The position numbers and the translations under genes are program-made. DNA of 64,000 nucleotides from VRUE01 sp963728045 (GTDB taxonomy: Bacteria > Actinomycetota > Thermoleophilia > Solirubrobacterales > 70-9): positions 62,001 to 126,000 of the forward strand of contig CAVSIE010000002.1 in the NCBI GenBank assembly GCA_963728045.1. Reading direction: 5' to 3'. Shown piece by piece: positions 32,316 to 41,025 of this stretch (position 1 is the first letter of the stretch; each line of letters opens with the position of its first letter). Below the pieces are notes generated by a model. The model was not told the DNA's origin, searched no databases, and was given only the letters and a program-made list of their open reading frames with translations.

Positions 32316-34174
32316 TCGTCCTTGCCGCCCGTCTGTGTTGAGCGCGACCGTCCGCGACCGCCCCTGCGGCCACGACGGCTACTGCGCGAGGCGCCGGATT
32401 CTAGCTGGGAGCCGTTCGAATCGCCGTTCGCGTCGCCTCCAGACGCCCCGTTGCCAACCTCGACCCCCGGCAGCGAGGCCACCGCGGCGGCCCGCTCGAC
32501 CCGCTCGATCCGCACTAGCTTGCGCTCCCCGACGAAGGGGCCCCCGCCGGTGACGCTGACGATGTAGGAGTCGACCCGGGCGATCGCGTCGTCCGCGTTG
32601 TACATGTGCGGCTCGTCGATCTTGACCAGCACCTCCTCGCCGACCTTGAACGGCAGCGCCCGCTCCTCGATCTCAGCCCGCGTCCCCGCTTCGACCAGCT
32701 CGAAGGTCTGGATCGGCAACGCCTCGCCGCCCTCGAAGTGGAACTGCTTGCCGGTCTCGGCCTCGAGCTCGGCCAGGCCGCTCTCGGGGTCGATCAGGTC
32801 CGCCGCCACTTTGGGATTGACCCGCAGCAGCAGCGCCTCGGCGTCGCCTGTACCCATCGCGATATCCGGCAGCCTGCGCATCCCGTCCAGCGCCACCGTC
32901 TCGGCCGAGAGGACGACAGCCTCGCCTTTGCAGGTCGGGCAGGGAGCGGTGAGGATCTCGCGCACCCCGTCGGTGACGTTCTGCCGGGTCATCTCGACCA
33001 GGCCGAGCGGCGAGACCTCGACCACGTAGCTCTTCGACTTGTCGGCGTCGAGCGCCTTGCGCAACGTTTTCAGCACTTTGTCGCGATTGCGCGCCCGCGC
33101 CATGTCGATGAAATCGATCACGATGATGCCGCCGATGTCGCGCAGGCGCAGCTGGCGCACCGTCTCCTCCGCCGCCTCGGTATTGACCCGGGTGATCGTC
33201 TCCTCGAGCCCGCCTTTGCCGCGGCCGGTGAAGCTGCCGCTGTTGACGTCGATCACGGTCAGCGCCTCGGCGTAGTCGATCATCAGGTAGCCGCCGGAGG
33301 GCAGGTCGACCCGCCGGCTCAGGGTCGACTCGATCTCCTTGTCGATCCCCCATTTCTCGAACAGCGGCTTGCGGCCCTCGTAGAGCTCGACCCCGTCGAC
33401 CAGCTCCGGCGCGGTGCGCTGGAAGAAGCTGGTGACGCGCTCGAACTGCTTCTGGGAGTCGATGATCGCCTGCTCGAAGTCGCTGAGGAAGACGTCGCGC
33501 AGGACCCGCACAGGCAGGTCCGCCTCCTGGAAGACGAGGTCGGGCGCCTCGGTCTCCTCAGTGCGCCGCTCCAGCACCTCGCTCAACCTTTTCAGGTAGC
33601 CGATCTCCCGTACGAAGTCGGCTTTTTTCGCGCCGTGGGCGGCGGTGCGGATGATCAGGCCCCCCTGGCCTTTCTTGTGCACCCGGTCGACCATCTTGCG
33701 CAGCCGGTCGCGCTCGGAGCCCGAGAGCCTGCGACTGACCCCGACGCCGCTGCCTTGCGGCGCGTAAACGAGGTAGCGGCCGGCGATCGAGGTGTTCATC
33801 GAGAGCCGCGCGCCCTTCGTCTTCAGCGGGTCCTTCACCACCTGGACGACTATCTCCTGACCGGGTTTGATCAGCTCGTCGATGCGGCTTCCTTTGCCGC
33901 GACCGCGCCGCGGCGCCTGCTCGCCGCTGGGCAGGACGATCTCGTCGACGTGCAGGAAGCCATTGCGCTCGAGGCCGATGTCGACGAAGGCGGCCTCCAT
34001 GCCGGGAAGGACGTTGTCGACCTTCCCCTTGTAGATGTTGCCGACGATCGAACGTCGGCCACGGCGCTCTATGTAGAGCTCCGCAACTTTGCGTTTGCCG
34101 CCTTTCGTTTTCGACTCGAGGACGGCCACGCGGGTCTCGCCTCGATCGGCGGAGACCAGGATTGTCTTTTTCAT
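32312..34174 (-). CDS. rng: ribonuclease E/G family protein
   Basis: RNase E/G cuts single-stranded RNA in mRNA turnover and rRNA maturation. The 620-residue product has the N-terminal S1 domain (GNIYKGKVDNVLPGMEAAFVD), the catalytic DVNSGSFTG and IDFIDMARARNRD motifs for metal binding, and the CPTCKG zinc-link. The C-terminal 60 residues are Ser/Gly/Arg-rich (RSSRRGRRGGRGRSRS), like an RNA-binding tail. It lies upstream of rplU, a common actinobacterial order. Confidence 0.95.
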   Translation of the reverse strand: MKKTILVSADRGETRVAVLESKTKGGKRKVAELYIERRGRRSIVGNIYKGKVDNVLPGMEAAFVDIGLERNGFLHVDEIVLPSGEQAPRRGRGKGSRIDELIKPGQEIVVQVVKDPLKTKGARLSMNTSIAGRYLVYAPQGSGVGVSRRLSGSERDRLRKMVDRVHKKGQGGLIIRTAAHGAKKADFVREIGYLKRLSEVLERRTEETEAPDLVFQEADLPVRVLRDVFLSDFEQAIIDSQKQFERVTSFFQRTAPELVDGVELYEGRKPLFEKWGIDKEIESTLSRRVDLPSGGYLMIDYAEALTVIDVNSGSFTGRGKGGLEETITRVNTEAAEETVRQLRLRDIGGIIVIDFIDMARARNRDKVLKTLRKALDADKSKSYVVEVSPLGLVEMTRQNVTDGVREILTAPCPTCKGEAVVLSAETVALDGMRRLPDIAMGTGDAEALLLRVNPKVAADLIDPESGLAELEAETGKQFHFEGGEALPIQTFELVEAGTRAEIEERALPFKVGEEVLVKIDEPHMYNADDAIARVDSYIVSVTGGGPFVGERKLVRIERVERAAAVASLPGVEVGNGASGGDANGDSNGSQLESGASRSSRRGRRGGRGRSRSTQTGGKDE

Positions 34175-34226
34175 TGATTCAGCTCAGTTCAGAGTAGTTA
34201 CGCATGACTGGCGCTCCACGGGGAGG

Positions 34227-35423
34227 TCACCAGGCAAACCCGCCTTTCTGACTGAGCCGCGCTTGCATGTGAATGCTCTGCAGGACCCCTACCGCCAGAA
34301 AGGTTGCGAGCACGGAGGAACCTCCGTAGCTCAACAGCGGCAAGGGTATCCCGGTGATCGGCATGATCCCGAGATTCATCCCAACGTTGACGAAGACCTG
34401 GAAGAGCAGCATGGCGGCAATGCCGCCGGCCACGAGGGTCCCGTACGAGTTCTTTGAGAGCGTCACGATCCGAAGCGCCCGCCAGATCAGCAGGGCGTAG
34501 AGGGATAGGACGAACGCGGCGCCGGCAAATCCGTAGCGCTCACCGATCACCGCGAAGATGAAGTCGGTGTGCCGCTCGGGGACGAAGTCGAGCCGCGTCT
34601 GTGTCGCATGGTCGCCGCGCCCGGTCAACTGCCCCGAGCCGATGGCGGTCTGCGATTGGTCTTGTTGATAGCCCGCGCCGCTCGGGTCCTCTGCGGGGTC
34701 GAGAAAAGACGTCAGCCTTTCCTCTTGGTAGCCCTTCAGCAGGGGAACCCCCGCTGCCGGAGCGACCACCAGGACGACCGTCACGAGCGCGGCGAGAACG
34801 CTGCCGATCACCGCGAAGTGCGTCCAGGGGACGCCCCCCACGTACATCACGGCGAGCGTGACGACCACGAACACCAGGGAGGTGCCGAGGTCAGGTTGCA
34901 AAAAAACGAGTGCGGCCGGGGCCAGGCCGAGGCAGAGGTAGCGCACCGTGCGCTGCACCTCCGATCCGCGCCTGGCGCCATCGATGACGAACCCGGCGAG
35001 CGCAAGCACCAGCAGGAGCTTGCCGAGCTCAGATGGCTGAAAGCTGAAGAAGGGAAGGTCGAAGGCGCGCCGCGAGCCGCGAGCCGCGAAGCCGAAGACG
35101 AAGACGAGCGAGATGCTGACGCAGAGGAAGGTGTAGATGCCAACCCGCAGCTCGCGGAAGCGCGAGTAGTCGATCCGCGTCAGCAGGTACATGCCGACGA
35201 CGCCGATGCCGGCGTAGATCGCCTGGCGGTCGACGAAGTAGTTGGGGCTGCCCGGCACGTCCTCCGCCGTCGCCTGGCTCAGGGTGAAGACGCTGAAGAC
35301 CGCCAGGGCGATGGCGGAGAGCGCCAGGGCGCCGTCCATGTAGGGCAGACCGAGGCGCTCCGCGATGCTGGGGCGGACGGCGAATGCCTCGGGGCGGGCC
35401 TGTCGGGTGCGGGTTGCGTACAT
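34227..35423 (-). CDS. rodA: rod shape-determining SEDS glycosyltransferase RodA
   Basis: RodA polymerises peptidoglycan glycan strands during elongation. The 398-residue protein has about ten membrane segments and the SEDS signatures FQPSELGKLLLVLALA, PDLGTSLVFVVVTL, a RLTSFLDP-type loop and GIPLPLLSYGGSSVLATFLAVGVL near the C-terminus. PBP2 is the next gene upstream, its normal partner. Downstream lies rng. Confidence 0.96.
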   Translation of the reverse strand: MYATRTRQARPEAFAVRPSIAERLGLPYMDGALALSAIALAVFSVFTLSQATAEDVPGSPNYFVDRQAIYAGIGVVGMYLLTRIDYSRFRELRVGIYTFLCVSISLVFVFGFAARGSRRAFDLPFFSFQPSELGKLLLVLALAGFVIDGARRGSEVQRTVRYLCLGLAPAALVFLQPDLGTSLVFVVVTLAVMYVGGVPWTHFAVIGSVLAALVTVVLVVAPAAGVPLLKGYQEERLTSFLDPAEDPSGAGYQQDQSQTAIGSGQLTGRGDHATQTRLDFVPERHTDFIFAVIGERYGFAGAAFVLSLYALLIWRALRIVTLSKNSYGTLVAGGIAAMLLFQVFVNVGMNLGIMPITGIPLPLLSYGGSSVLATFLAVGVLQSIHMQARLSQKGGFAW

Positions 35424-35445
35424 CAGCTAGTGCTCTCGGCGCCCA

Positions 35446-37308
35446 TCACTCGATCGCCCCCCCGGATTCGACCTGGGCGGCTTTCTTGTGGAAGTGCTCA
35501 GAGAGGATCTTGAGGGCAGCCGGCGCGGCGGTTTCGGCGCCGAACCCGCCCTGCTCGAAGGTCACTGCGACGACGATCTCCGGGTCGGGATAGGGAGCAA
35601 GCACGACATACCATGACTGATCCTCGTAGCCGGGGCGCTCAGCCGTCCCGGTCTTGCCCGCGACGTCGATCGGGAAGCCACCGAAGACTTCGTATGACGT
35701 GCCTTCCGGGGACTGCGCGGCATCGTGCAGGCCGGCGAGGATCACGTCGCGCCACTCAGGGTCGATCCGCACCTCGCGGGTCGAGGGGTATTCCAGTTCG
35801 CGCAGCACCCGTCCCGCCGCGTCTTCGACCTGGAGGCCGACGTGCGGGTGCGGCACCTCGCCGCCGTTGGCGATCGTGGCGTAGGCGACCGCCATCTGCA
35901 GCGGATCCGCCTGCAGGTCGCCCTGGCCTACCGAGAGATTGACGTTGTCGCCCGCCGACCAAGGGCGGTCGGTGAGTTTTTCGCGGTAGAGCTCGTTGCG
36001 CCACTCAGGCGTCGGCAGCAGCCCGGAGCGCTCGCCGGGAATGTCGATCCCGACTTCCCGGCCGATGCCGAGCTTGTGCGCCCACTGCTGCAGTTTCGTG
36101 CCGGGGTACAGGCGGTCGCCGAGCGTGTAGTAGTAGACGTCGGAGGAGACCGTGAGCGCCCGCTGCATCGCGATCGACCCGTGGGCGACTCCCCCGGCGT
36201 TTTTGAAGTCGATGCCGCCGAGGGTGAAGACGCCATCGTCGTAGATCGATTCGGCCGGTGTCACCTCGCCGCTGGCCAGAGCCGCGATCGAGGTGATCGG
36301 CTTGAAGGTCGACCCGGTCGGGTAGGCGCCGGCGATCGCGCGGTTGGTCAGCGGCGAGGCGATCGGGTCGCGGTAGAGCGCGTTCACCTCTTTCTGGGTG
36401 GGACTGGTGAGGATGGCCGGGTCGAAGCTCGGGTTCGACCCCATCGCGAGGATCTCGCCGTTGCGCACGTCCATCGCCACGTAGCCGCCGTACAGCCCCT
36501 GTTCGGAGAGCGCGGCGTCGCCGACTTCCTGCAGGTCGAGGTCGATCGTCAGCCGCATGTTCTTGCCCGGCGTCGGCGAGCGCGAGACCAGCTGCCCCCC
36601 CGCCGTGGGCTGGCCGAAGGCGTCGACCTGGATCCGGGTCAGCCCCGGCTCGCCGCGCAGGAATCCGTCATAGGTGTCCTCGACCCCTTCCTTGCCGACC
36701 TGGTCGCCGGGCTCGAGGCCGCGGAAGCGGGCTTCCTTCAGCTCTTTTTCGCTCACCTCGCCGACGTTGCCGAGCGTGTGCGCGGCCAGCATGCCCTGCG
36801 GGTAGCGGCGGACGAAGACGCGTTCCACTGCGATCCCCGGGAAGCGCTCCTGGTTCTCCTCGATGTAGTAGACGAGGTAGTTGCCGACGTCGCGGCGCAG
36901 CGTCACCGGCGCGCCCGGGGAGATCTCCTGTTGCTTGTGGATCTCTTTGCGAATGCGCGGAAGCGTCGTGTGGGTCAGCTCGGCGAGCTCCTTCAGCTCG
37001 CGCCGCCGCTCGGCCTCGTCCGCCGGCAGTTTGGTCGGATTGAGCTGCAGGGCCAGGCTCGTGCGGTTGGAGACCAGAACCTCTCCGTCGCGGTCGAGGA
37101 TCTCGCCGCGCGGGGCGCGGCCGCGGAACTCGCGGGTGCGGTTGCTGTTCGCCTCGGCCAGGTGCTCCTCGCCGGATGCCACCTGGAGCAGCCAGAGGCG
37201 GACGAAGAGGACGACGAGGAGGGTCAGGGCGACCCCGCCGAAGATCGCGATGCGAAGCGCCAGGCGGTTGCTCATCTGGGGTTCGCGACCGTCGGAGCGC
37301 AGGTACAT
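35446..37308 (-). CDS. mrdA: penicillin-binding protein 2
   Basis: PBP2 crosslinks peptidoglycan with RodA in the elongasome. The 620-residue protein has one N-terminal membrane anchor (residues 17-43), the dimerisation domain with RGEILDRDGEVLVSN, and a transpeptidase domain: Ser333-x-x-Lys336 in PTGSTFK, SSD in LTVSSDVYYY and the KTG in VAGKTGTAER near residue 560. Length is normal. The start is adjacent to the mreD stop; ATG 37275 (MSNRLALRI) is an alternative. Confidence 0.95.
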   Translation of the reverse strand: MYLRSDGREPQMSNRLALRIAIFGGVALTLLVVLFVRLWLLQVASGEEHLAEANSNRTREFRGRAPRGEILDRDGEVLVSNRTSLALQLNPTKLPADEAERRRELKELAELTHTTLPRIRKEIHKQQEISPGAPVTLRRDVGNYLVYYIEENQERFPGIAVERVFVRRYPQGMLAAHTLGNVGEVSEKELKEARFRGLEPGDQVGKEGVEDTYDGFLRGEPGLTRIQVDAFGQPTAGGQLVSRSPTPGKNMRLTIDLDLQEVGDAALSEQGLYGGYVAMDVRNGEILAMGSNPSFDPAILTSPTQKEVNALYRDPIASPLTNRAIAGAYPTGSTFKPITSIAALASGEVTPAESIYDDGVFTLGGIDFKNAGGVAHGSIAMQRALTVSSDVYYYTLGDRLYPGTKLQQWAHKLGIGREVGIDIPGERSGLLPTPEWRNELYREKLTDRPWSAGDNVNLSVGQGDLQADPLQMAVAYATIANGGEVPHPHVGLQVEDAAGRVLRELEYPSTREVRIDPEWRDVILAGLHDAAQSPEGTSYEVFGGFPIDVAGKTGTAERPGYEDQSWYVVLAPYPDPEIVVAVTFEQGGFGAETAAPAALKILSEHFHKKAAQVESGGAIE

Positions 37309-37860
37309 CTACCCCGCCCCCAGGATCGACGCTTGCCGCTCGCGGGGCGCCTTCGGCTCCTCGACCAACGCCGGGCGCAGAACCCGGCGCACGCCGAGGT
37401 AGATCGTCCCGCCGAGGAAGAAGGCGTAGACGCTCTTCAGCAGCATGTCGCGGATCACCAGCAGGCTGATCGGCGAGTCGACGCCGAGCAGCAGCTCCAC
37501 CGCGGCATACCCCAGCTCCGCGAACAGGGTCAGGCCCATGCAGAGCAGGGCCGGGACGAGCAGGCCGTGGAACTCGAAGCGCTCGCGGAACATGCCGGCG
37601 AGATAGCCGGTCCCGAGCAGGACCAGCGAGCCGGCGCCCAGCGGCTGGACCAACAGGCAATCGACCAGGAACCCGATCGAGAAGCCCACCACCGCGCCGG
37701 TCATGCTGCCGCCGAGCAGGCCCAGGACCACGACCAGGGCGGGCAGGACGTCGGGGCTGGTGTGGAAGAGATCCACTCGGGAGAAGAACGAGAGCTGCGC
37801 CAGCACGCCGACCAGCACGATCGCGACGATGCGGGCGACGATCTTCGGGGTCAGGATCAA
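37309..37860 (-). CDS. mreD: rod shape-determining protein MreD
   Basis: The 183-residue membrane protein has five hydrophobic segments and sits between mreC and mrdA. The family is weakly conserved; the pattern LAQLSFFSRVDLFHTSPDVLPALVVVLGLLGG and AVVGFSIGFLVDCL, plus position, supports MreD. It overlaps mreC by 4 bp and directly abuts PBP2. Confidence 0.88.
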   Translation of the reverse strand: MILTPKIVARIVAIVLVGVLAQLSFFSRVDLFHTSPDVLPALVVVLGLLGGSMTGAVVGFSIGFLVDCLLVQPLGAGSLVLLGTGYLAGMFRERFEFHGLLVPALLCMGLTLFAELGYAAVELLLGVDSPISLLVIRDMLLKSVYAFFLGGTIYLGVRRVLRPALVEEPKAPRERQASILGAG

Positions 37861-38705
37861 CGCGAGCCCCCCGTCAACACCTGCACGACGTCGAGGTCGC
37901 GCAGGTCGGCGTAGGGACGCAGGTAGACCCGCTGGCGAGCCTCCTGCTCTTCCACCGGGGCACGGGTCACTTCGCCGATCGGCAGGCCCTGCGGGAACTG
38001 CGAGGCGAACTCCTGGACACGCCAGCCGGAGGTGACCACGTCCTGACCCTGGTGGACACGCTGGGTCGAGTCGATGAAGTCGAGCACGAGCTCCTCGAAA
38101 TCGCCAACCTCCGGCCTGACCAGGCCCTGGACGCCCTCCGGCACCACCTTGGCCGAGATCGCGCTGGCGGGATCGGTCAGCATCATCACCTGGGCCGTCC
38201 CGCCCTCGACCGAGGAGATTTTGCCGACCAGGCCATCGCCGCTGACGACCGGATCCTCGACCCTGACGCCGTCGCCGCTGCCGACGTCGATCGTCACGGT
38301 CGAGTGCCAGATCGTCGGCGAGCGCGTGACCACCCGCGCGGTCAGCGACTCATAGGCGGAGGAGGCGAGCACCGGGCCGCGATCGAATTCGAGCAGTTTG
38401 CGGAACTGAGCGTTCTCCTGCAGCGCCACCTGCCCGGCGACCGCCTTCTCCCTCGTCTCTTCGAGCTCGGCGCGCAGCCGCTCGTTCTCGCCGCGCGCTT
38501 CGAAGGTCTCGTCGAACCAGTCGACGAGGTCGCGGGCGGGCTTCAGCGCCCGGTCGGCGACGGTCTGGAGCGGGCTGAAGATGGTGCTGACGCCACGCTG
38601 GAACCCGTTCGAGCTCTGCCCGTAGGTGAGAGTGAGCAGGGCAAAGGAGCCGAGCACCAGCAGTGCCAGCACCGCCCTACGGCGGCGTACTTGCTTGCGA
38701 TACAC
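37857..38705 (-). CDS. mreC: rod shape-determining protein MreC
   Basis: MreC organises the elongation complex outside the membrane. The product (282 residues from GTG 38705, VYRKQVRRRRAVLALLVLG) has an N-terminal signal-anchor, a coiled-coil (ENERLRAELEETREK) and the double beta-barrel core with ARVVTRSPTIWHSTVTIDVGSGDGV and GLVGKISSVEGGTAQV. A much longer frame upstream is antisense to nothing but overlaps mreB in another frame and was not used. mreB lies 38 bp upstream. Confidence 0.93.
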   Translation of the reverse strand: MYRKQVRRRRAVLALLVLGSFALLTLTYGQSSNGFQRGVSTIFSPLQTVADRALKPARDLVDWFDETFEARGENERLRAELEETREKAVAGQVALQENAQFRKLLEFDRGPVLASSAYESLTARVVTRSPTIWHSTVTIDVGSGDGVRVEDPVVSGDGLVGKISSVEGGTAQVMMLTDPASAISAKVVPEGVQGLVRPEVGDFEELVLDFIDSTQRVHQGQDVVTSGWRVQEFASQFPQGLPIGEVTRAPVEEQEARQRVYLRPYADLRDLDVVQVLTGGSR

Positions 38706-38743
38706 GATTGATGACCAAGTCTTGCGATGGAAGTGAGCGTTGG

Positions 38744-39796
38744 CTAGCCAAGCTGGCGCCTCGCTCCGGAATTTCTCTTGCTTGCGCGGTGGATCGCCTC
38801 GAACTCCTCCAGCGAGATGCCGGAGCCGACCGCCACGCACGTAAGGGGTGACTCTGCCAGTTGGCAGGGCATCTGGCACTCGTCGCGCAGGCGCTGCTCC
38901 AGACCTTGCAGCAGCGCGCCCCCGCCGGCCAGCGTTATGCCGCGGTCCATGATGTCGCCGGCGAGCTCGGGGGGCGTGCGGTCGAGGGTGTCCTTGACCG
39001 CCTCGACGATGTGCCCGACCGGTTCGTCGAGCGCCTCGCGGACCTCCTCGGAGCCGAGCGTGATCGTTTTCGGCAGCCCGGAGACGAGGTCGCGGCCGCG
39101 GATCTCGGTCCGCACCTCCTCCGCCAGCGGCGAGGCGGAGCCGGCCTCGAGCTTCACCTCCTCTGCGGTCTGTGTGCCGATCGCCAGCTTGTACTCGTGC
39201 TTGCAGTAGTTGACGATCGCCTCGTCGAGCTCGTCGCCGCCAACCCGGATCGACTGCGAGACGACGATCCCCCCGAGCGAGATCACCGCCACCTCGGTGG
39301 TGCCGCCGCCGACGTCGACGACCATCGACCCGGTCGGCTCGGCGACCGGCAGGCCGGCGCCGATCGCCGCCGCCATCGGCTCCTCGATCAGGTAGGCCTG
39401 GCGAGCGCCGGCCGAGAGGCAGGCCTCCTCGACGGCGCGCTTCTCGACCCCGGTGACGCCGGAGGGGACGCAGACGACGACGCGCGGGTGGGCAAAGCGG
39501 TTCGAGTGCACCTGGGTGATGAAGTGGCGCAGCATCTGCTCGGTGACGTCGAAGTCGGCAATCACGCCGTCCTTGAGCGGACGGATCGCGGTGATCGTGC
39601 CCGGCGTGCGGCCGAGCATTCGCTTCGCTTCGACCCCGACCGCGTGGACCTGCCCGTTGCGGGAGTCGATCGCCACCACCGAGGGCTCGGAGAGGACGAT
39701 GCCACGACCACGAACGTAGACGAGAGTGTTGGCCGTGCCGAGGTCGACAGCCATGTCGCGACCGCCGAGCCCTCTCAGATAGCCGAGTATGCCCAT
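38744..39796 (-). CDS. mreB: rod shape-determining protein MreB
   Basis: MreB is the bacterial actin that guides lateral wall synthesis. The 350-residue product (ATG 39796, MGILGYLRGLGGRDMAVDLG) has the phosphate-1 motif DLGTANTLVYVRG, the VVVCVPSGVTGVEKRAV segment, phosphate-2 DVGGGTTEVAVISLGG and adenosine motif ITLAGGGALLQGLEQ. Length is normal. The spacer to maf (39797-39873) contains only small dyads such as GGACCAAATCGGTCC. Confidence 0.96.
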   Translation of the reverse strand: MGILGYLRGLGGRDMAVDLGTANTLVYVRGRGIVLSEPSVVAIDSRNGQVHAVGVEAKRMLGRTPGTITAIRPLKDGVIADFDVTEQMLRHFITQVHSNRFAHPRVVVCVPSGVTGVEKRAVEEACLSAGARQAYLIEEPMAAAIGAGLPVAEPTGSMVVDVGGGTTEVAVISLGGIVVSQSIRVGGDELDEAIVNYCKHEYKLAIGTQTAEEVKLEAGSASPLAEEVRTEIRGRDLVSGLPKTITLGSEEVREALDEPVGHIVEAVKDTLDRTPPELAGDIMDRGITLAGGGALLQGLEQRLRDECQMPCQLAESPLTCVAVGSGISLEEFEAIHRASKRNSGARRQLG

Positions 39797-39873
39797 GCTG
39801 GAATTGGAGGCCTTCCAGGGAGAAGTTCCATGGGAATGATTCCAAACGGACCAAATCGGTCCCGATTTCTCGG

Positions 39874-40503
39874 TCAGTCTCGTCCGAACAGCTCCGGCGC
39901 AAGCTCCAGCAGCAAGCCGACCGGCAGCCCCACGACGTTGGAGACGCTCCCCTCGATCCGCTCCACCAGGGTCGACCCCAGCGTCTGAATCGCGTACCCC
40001 CCAGAGCGCCCCTCCCACTCACCAAAATCGACGTAGCGCTCCTTCTCGACGTCGCTCAGGTCCCTGAAGACGACGGTCGTCCTCTCCAGCCCACTGCGCT
40101 CTTCGTCGCCGACCAGGACAACCAAGCCGCTGAGGACCTGATGCGCGCGCCCAGACATTCGATCCAGATAGCTGCGGGCCTCGTCGGCATCAGCCGGCTT
40201 GCCGAGTGCTTTGCCGTCCAGGACAACATCGGTATCGCAGGCGATGATTCGCGCGGGTGGCGCCGTAGGGTGTACCGCCCCTGAGGAAGCTTTAGCTACC
40301 GGAAGGGGCGGTGGGTCCCCTGCGGCGACAGGACCCGCGCGAATCATCGCCTCCGCCTTACGGCGTGCATTCTCGACGACCTCGAACTCGGGGTCTCCGC
40401 CTGTCAGCTCGTCGACACCGGGCACGACCACCTCGAAGTCAATGCCCAGCTTCTCGAGAATCTCTCTTCGTTGAGGAGATCCGGATGCCAGAACAACCGT
40501 CAT
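39874..40503 (-). CDS. maf: Maf nucleotide pyrophosphatase with in-frame palindrome insertion
   Basis: Maf proteins hydrolyse modified or canonical NTPs and inhibit septation. The 209-residue protein has the family start VVLASGSPQRREILEKLGIDFEVV, DTDVVLDGKALGKPADADEARSYL and GYAIQTLGS. Between NARRKAEA and ACDTDVVL, where homologues have only some ten residues, it carries about 33 extra residues, RAGPVAAGDPPPLPVAKASS and on, coded by a family A palindrome. The insert lies between the first helix pair and the catalytic strand, probably in a surface loop. A family C palindrome starts exactly at its ATG, on the upstream side. Confidence 0.92.
   Translation of the reverse strand: MTVVLASGSPQRREILEKLGIDFEVVVPGVDELTGGDPEFEVVENARRKAEAMIRAGPVAAGDPPPLPVAKASSGAVHPTAPPARIIACDTDVVLDGKALGKPADADEARSYLDRMSGRAHQVLSGLVVLVGDEERSGLERTTVVFRDLSDVEKERYVDFGEWEGRSGGYAIQTLGSTLVERIEGSVSNVVGLPVGLLLELAPELFGRD
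40240..40351. repeat. palindromic element, family A (inside maf)
   Basis: Outermost arms GGCGATGATTCGCGCGGGT (40240-40258) and complement (40333-40351) pair perfectly over 19 bp; inside lie the conserved family A parts GGCGCCGTAGGG and CCCCTGCGGCGACAGGACCC with the centre GAGGAAGCTTTAGCTACCG. Relative to 11247 and 13054 it is in inverse orientation. It keeps the maf frame open. Confidence 0.92.
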
Positions 40504-40617
40504 AGGCCCGGGTGGGTGGGGTCGAAGCGGCTTGTGCTTTTTCGGCCTCCCGCACCTCGGACGGCCTCACCAGGCCGACCGAAAAAGTTGAGCGAAGGCC
40601 CCACCCACCCGGGCCTA
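40503..40617. repeat. palindromic element, family C (maf/ndk spacer)
   Basis: Perfect 19-bp arms TAGGCCCGGGTGGGTGGGG (40503-40521) and complement (40599-40617) surround the core CTTGTGCTTTTTCGG and CCGAAAAAGTTGAGCG. It fills the whole gap between the ndk stop (40618) and the maf start (40503), so it may separate the two transcripts. Confidence 0.88.
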
Positions 40618-41025
40618 CTACGCCAGCTCAGGAAACCAAATCCCAATCTCACGCTGCGCCGACTCATCGGAGTCAGACCCATGGACCATGTTGAAGGTCA
40701 CCTCGAGCGCGAAGTCACCGCGAATCGAGCCCGGCGCCGCCTCAACCGGGTTGGTCGCCCCGATCACCTGGCGCGCCGCCGGCACCGCCTCCTCTCCCTC
40801 GAGCACCATCGCGACCAGGTCACCGCCGGTGATGAAGGAGACCAGCTCGCCGAAGAAGGGCTTCTCGGTGTGCTCTTCGTAGTGCTCGTTGGCGATCGCC
40901 TCGTCGGCCCGCATCGTCTTCAGGGCCGAGATCCGCAACCCCTTGCGCTCGAAGCGGGCGATCACCTCGCCGGTCAGGGCGCGCTCGAAGGCGTCAGGCT
41001 TGACGAGGATCAGGGTCCGGCTCAC
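40618..41025 (-). CDS. ndk: nucleoside diphosphate kinase
   Basis: Ndk balances NTP pools. From GTG 41025 the product is 135 residues: VSRTLILVKPDAFERALTGE, the catalytic His115 in FNMVHGSDS, and the C-terminal EIGIWFPELA. A 65-residue longer frame upstream is Arg/Pro-rich and overlaps the zinc-ribbon gene, so it is rejected. The start overlaps the end of that gene by 32 bp. Confidence 0.96.
   Translation of the reverse strand: MSRTLILVKPDAFERALTGEVIARFERKGLRISALKTMRADEAIANEHYEEHTEKPFFGELVSFITGGDLVAMVLEGEEAVPAARQVIGATNPVEAAPGSIRGDFALEVTFNMVHGSDSDESAQREIGIWFPELA

Noticed and set aside
37857..40025. A 722-codon frame that includes mreC and continues across mreB
   Set aside because: Only the last 282 codons (mreC) are coding; the rest is another frame of mreB and is Arg-rich nonsense.
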